Translations under genes and position numbers: made by a program | Notes under the pieces: generated by a model | Told to the model about the DNA's origin: nothing | The model's database searches: none | Seen by the model: only the letters and a program-made list of their open reading frames with translations | Shown here: piece after piece, positions 61,750-64,000 of the stretch | Layout of the letters: each line of letters opens with the position of its first letter | Position numbering within the stretch: the first letter of the stretch is position 1 | Assembly (NCBI GenBank): GCA_963558075.1 | Contig: CAUWFN010000001.1 | Coordinates: forward strand, 14,617-78,616 | Length of the DNA stretch: 64,000 nt | Source of the DNA: CALHKP01 sp963558075 | Lineage (GTDB): Bacteria > Bacillota > Clostridia > Peptostreptococcales > Anaerovoracaceae | Direction of reading: 5' to 3'

Positions 61750-62958
61750 ATGCATTGTACTAGAAAAATAATGGACGATCTTTTCTGGATTGGAGGAAAT
61801 GATAAACGATTAGCTTTGTTCGAAAATATCCATCCTATACCTGAGGGAACATCATACAATTCATATATTCTGAAGGACGGAAAAAATGTTCTGTTTGATA
61901 CAGTAGATTGGGATATCTCAAGAATGTTTCTTGATAATCTAGAATATATCCTTGATGGAGAGAGTCTTGACTACATAGTTATAAATCACGTAGAACCGGA
62001 CCACTGCGCGTCTTTGAATCTTATTACAGACAAATACCCTGATGCCACAGTTTTGTGCACGAAAAAGGCTGTTTCCATGCTTAAACAGTATAATCTGAGG
62101 GCAGGTAATATCACAGAGGTAAAAGAAGGCGATGTAATCAACACAGGTAATCATGAGCTTACATTTTTGATGGCTCCAATGGTTCACTGGCCAGAGGCTA
62201 TGATGACCTTTGATACAAAATGCGGAGTGCTTTTCTCTGCAGATGCTTTCGGATCATTTGGCGCCCTTGATGGCAGAATCTTTGCTGATGAGCTTGACTA
62301 CAAGTGCAAATTCGAGGAGTATGCAAGAAGATATTATACAAACATTGTAGGTAAATTCGGCCCTCAGGTTCAGAAAACCCTGAAAAAGGCTGGGGAGCAC
62401 GAAATAAAATATATATGCCCGCTGCATGGTCTTGTATTCAGAAGAGAAGAGGACATAGCATATATTCTTGATAAATACAACAAGTGGAGCACATATGAAC
62501 CAGAGGAAAAAGGCGTTTTGATTTGTTATGCGTCGATGTATGGTAATACAGAAGAGGCTGCAAATATTCTTGCTGCACTTCTTTGCGAGAAGGGAATGAC
62601 AAACTATGAGCTTTGTGATGTATCAAATGTTCATGTGTCAAGACTGATTTCATCAGCATTCAAATACAGCCATATGGCACTTCTTTCTGTTACATATAAC
62701 AACAAAGTTTTCCCTGTAATGCAGTCATTTATCGATGATATGCAGGCTCTAAACCTACAAAATAGGGTTGTGGGAATATGTGAAAATGGATCATGGGCAC
62801 CTCAGGCAGGCTCTTTGATCAGAAAACAGATAGAAGAAATGAAGAATATGACTATACTAGAAGAGCAGGCTTCTATTCTTTCTGCAATAAAGCAAGATGA
62901 CTATGATAGAATCGAGGCTTTAGCTGATGCTTTTGTAGCATCAATTAAGGAAGACTAA
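61750..62958 (+). CDS. fprA: A-type flavodiiron flavoprotein, second copy
   Basis: The 402-residue paralogue of 4665-5870 has the same diiron ligands (HVEPDH near 80, HWPE, SADAFG, CPLHG) and a C-terminal flavodoxin domain (YASMYGNTEEAA). No rubredoxin is fused or adjacent here. It follows nifJ with no promoter visible in the 80-base gap. I infer that electrons could come from ferredoxin or rubredoxin reduced by pyruvate oxidation. Confidence 0.92.
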   Translation: MHCTRKIMDDLFWIGGNDKRLALFENIHPIPEGTSYNSYILKDGKNVLFDTVDWDISRMFLDNLEYILDGESLDYIVINHVEPDHCASLNLITDKYPDATVLCTKKAVSMLKQYNLRAGNITEVKEGDVINTGNHELTFLMAPMVHWPEAMMTFDTKCGVLFSADAFGSFGALDGRIFADELDYKCKFEEYARRYYTNIVGKFGPQVQKTLKKAGEHEIKYICPLHGLVFRREEDIAYILDKYNKWSTYEPEEKGVLICYASMYGNTEEAANILAALLCEKGMTNYELCDVSNVHVSRLISSAFKYSHMALLSVTYNNKVFPVMQSFIDDMQALNLQNRVVGICENGSWAPQAGSLIRKQIEEMKNMTILEEQASILSAIKQDDYDRIEALADAFVASIKED

Positions 62959-63007
62959 AAAATTATGTGGAATACTCTGTCAATATGTCCTAGAGTAAAT
63001 ATCCTAC

Positions 63008-63036
63008 TTGAAAAAGAGCTGTCTAGATGCTATACT
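63008..63036 (+). promoter_or_regulatory. Promoter of the B12-controlled operon
   Basis: TTGAAA and TATACT are separated by 17 bases. The cobalamin riboswitch begins about 30 bases downstream. Confidence 0.78.
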
Positions 63037-63065
63037 TTTTATATAATTTAATAAAAGTTCTATGT

Positions 63066-63240
63066 TCTCTGATAATGGATTATTTGTCAGAGCTAAGAGG
63101 GAAGCAGGTTAGAATCCTGCACGGTCCCGCCACTGTAATGCAAGAGGCTTTATACACTGCCACTGATATCATAATGTATCGGGAAGGCGCATTTAGCTGA
63201 TGAGTGCTGAGTCAGGAGACCTGCATAGAATTAAACTTTC
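63066..63240 (+). ncRNA. Cobalamin riboswitch
   Basis: The core boxes are visible in order: AGAGGGAAGCAGGT, the L5-region CGGTCCCGCCACTGTA, and the 3' box GAGTCAGGAGACCTGC. The GCAGGT...CCTGC helix and the B12 box are intact. It regulates the downstream genes through the terminator at 63285-63313, so expression should fall when cobalamin is plentiful. Confidence 0.95.
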
Positions 63241-63284
63241 TTTGACGGAGTATCAATGAGGAAAGATTAGAGACAGTATAAACG

Positions 63285-63313
63285 GACTGTGGTTTTTTAC
63301 CGCAGTCTTTTTT
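63285..63313 (+). terminator. Riboswitch expression-platform terminator
   Basis: GACTGTGG pairs with CCGCAGTC, followed by a T run. An upstream ACAGT can pair with ACTGT of the stem and could form the competing antiterminator. Confidence 0.88.
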
Positions 63314-63350
63314 AGTCTGCGGAATCAGAAATAAAAGGAGAGATTTAAAA

Positions 63351-63650
63351 ATGAGACTTAACTGGTTCAAAGACCCCGACAACATCGTTTATGCTGACAT
63401 AAACGAATTCGCAGAAAACTTCGGTAATGAAATTGGCGTAGAAAACCTAAGAGCAAAGCTAGAGGCATTTGCTGCAAATCCAACAGATGAAGGCATGACT
63501 ATTACAGGAACAAAGAGAACAAGTGTAAAAGTGTTTATTCCAGATAGAGTATTTCCAGAACATATCGAAATGGGTGAAAACGTATGGATTTACATGGGAG
63601 AAAGCTACGAGTGCTATTGCATATACGGACTTGAAGTAAAGGGTGCATAA
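63351..63650 (+). CDS. Unrecognised small protein under B12 riboswitch control
   Basis: The 99-residue soluble protein begins MRLNWFKDPDN; AAGGAGAG precedes the ATG. It has no signal or membrane segment. The motifs CYCIYGLEV near the C terminus and a mixed alpha/beta pattern do not place it in a family I know. As first gene after the riboswitch it probably serves cobalamin uptake, synthesis or a B12 replacement. Confidence 0.7.
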   Translation: MRLNWFKDPDNIVYADINEFAENFGNEIGVENLRAKLEAFAANPTDEGMTITGTKRTSVKVFIPDRVFPEHIEMGENVWIYMGESYECYCIYGLEVKGA

Positions 63651-63652
63651 TT

Positions 63653-63931
63653 ATGGCTTACGAAGAATATAAGAATTTTAAATTTTTCCAGCACAGAGAC
63701 TGTGAGTTTTTTCCATGTCATCCAACAGAAGAAGCAAAGCAGGATAAATTTAACTGTTTGTTCTGCTACTGCCCGCTTTATGCAATGGGTAGAGACTGCG
63801 GAGGAAACTATTCATATATGGAAAATGGTGTCAAAGACTGCTCAGGCTGCAAAGTACCTCATATGAAAGATAATTATGACTATATGATGGGAAAAATAAC
63901 AGAGTTCTATGACACATTAAGAGAAAAATAA
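63653..63931 (+). CDS. Cysteine-rich small-domain protein linked to cobalamin
   Basis: The 92-residue protein has nine cysteines in a metal-binding-like pattern: CEFFPCH near 17, FNCLFCYCPLY near 34, DCGG and KDCSGCKVPH. It matches the Cys-rich small domain often found next to cobalamin-related genes. It starts 2 bases after the preceding gene and shares the riboswitch. The biochemical role is not known. Confidence 0.85.
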   Translation: MAYEEYKNFKFFQHRDCEFFPCHPTEEAKQDKFNCLFCYCPLYAMGRDCGGNYSYMENGVKDCSGCKVPHMKDNYDYMMGKITEFYDTLREK

Positions 63932-64000
63932 ACCTTCAAAATAAAAATCCTTTTCTGCTACATAGTGGATAAAAGACAAGGGCTACCTTGCATTAACGAT

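Noticed and set aside
1..64000. CRISPR array, rRNA or tRNA genes, prophage
   Set aside because: No regularly spaced repeats, rRNA core sequences, cloverleaf-like intergenic sequences or phage genes were seen on reading.

Overview
The window is about 40% G+C with purine-rich ribosome binding sites, Firmicutes-style intrinsic terminators, a SCIFF ranthipeptide locus, a cobalamin riboswitch, strict-anaerobe enzymes (pyruvate:ferredoxin oxidoreductase, lysine aminomutases, 4Fe-4S serine dehydratase) and flavodiiron proteins. This suggests a strictly anaerobic, amino-acid-fermenting clostridium. An Anaerovoracaceae / Eubacteriales family XIII relative is my best guess, inferred from gene content only.

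Layout. 1-2.4 kb: end of an unknown gene, a divergent shikimate-kinase-like protein and two-subunit L-serine dehydratase. 2.7-5.9 kb: a three-domain acyl-CoA dehydrogenase/EtfA/rubredoxin fusion abutting a flavodiiron flavoprotein. 6-8.7 kb (minus): a membrane-anchored WG-repeat-like protein and a small ABC transporter with a degenerate ATPase. 8.8-18.6 kb (minus): an aromatic amino acid operon running aminotransferase-pheA-aroB-aroC-aroEK-aroQ-aroA-tyrA-aroF, divergent from a TetR regulator with matching 15-bp dyads on both promoters. 19.5-24.5 kb: an unusual cassette of two SCP2-like proteins flanking a class III aminotransferase and a split transketolase, behind a structured leader. 24.5-25.3 kb: a deleted group II intron sitting directly behind a terminator. 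25.4-31 kb: mntP, polyphosphate genes ppx-ppk, a secreted nuclease lipoprotein and an unknown gene. 31-36 kb: thiamine salvage (thiE, thiD, thiW, thiM) and a dynamin-like GTPase. 36-43.4 kb: small redox and hypothetical genes, glnS, SCIFF peptide with its maturase, and a pseudouridine synthase.

43.4-57.8 kb is a lysine fermentation island: kal on the minus strand, a sigma-54 activator whose sensor is a Kdd-like enzyme domain, two kdd paralogues, kamA, kamB, kamC, kamD, kamE, a two-subunit CoA-transferase and an RpiR-type regulator. Near-consensus -24/-12 promoters precede both kal and the first kdd. This suggests that the enzyme-derived regulator senses a pathway intermediate and activates both sides. 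kce, needed between Kdd and Kal, is not in the window. 58-64 kb: pyruvate:ferredoxin oxidoreductase, a second flavodiiron flavoprotein, and a cobalamin riboswitch with its own terminator ahead of two small genes, one a Cys-rich small-domain protein.

The catabolic genes fit together as lysine and serine/pyruvate fermentation to butyrate and acetate. B12 control fits the B12-dependent KamDE, and the two flavodiiron proteins fit O2 or NO protection. The strongest candidates for undescribed biology are the Kdd-like sigma-54 regulator with its two promoters, the dehydrogenase-Etf-rubredoxin/flavodiiron pair, the SCP2/aminotransferase/transketolase cassette, and the structured leaders at 19.5 and 33.6 kb.
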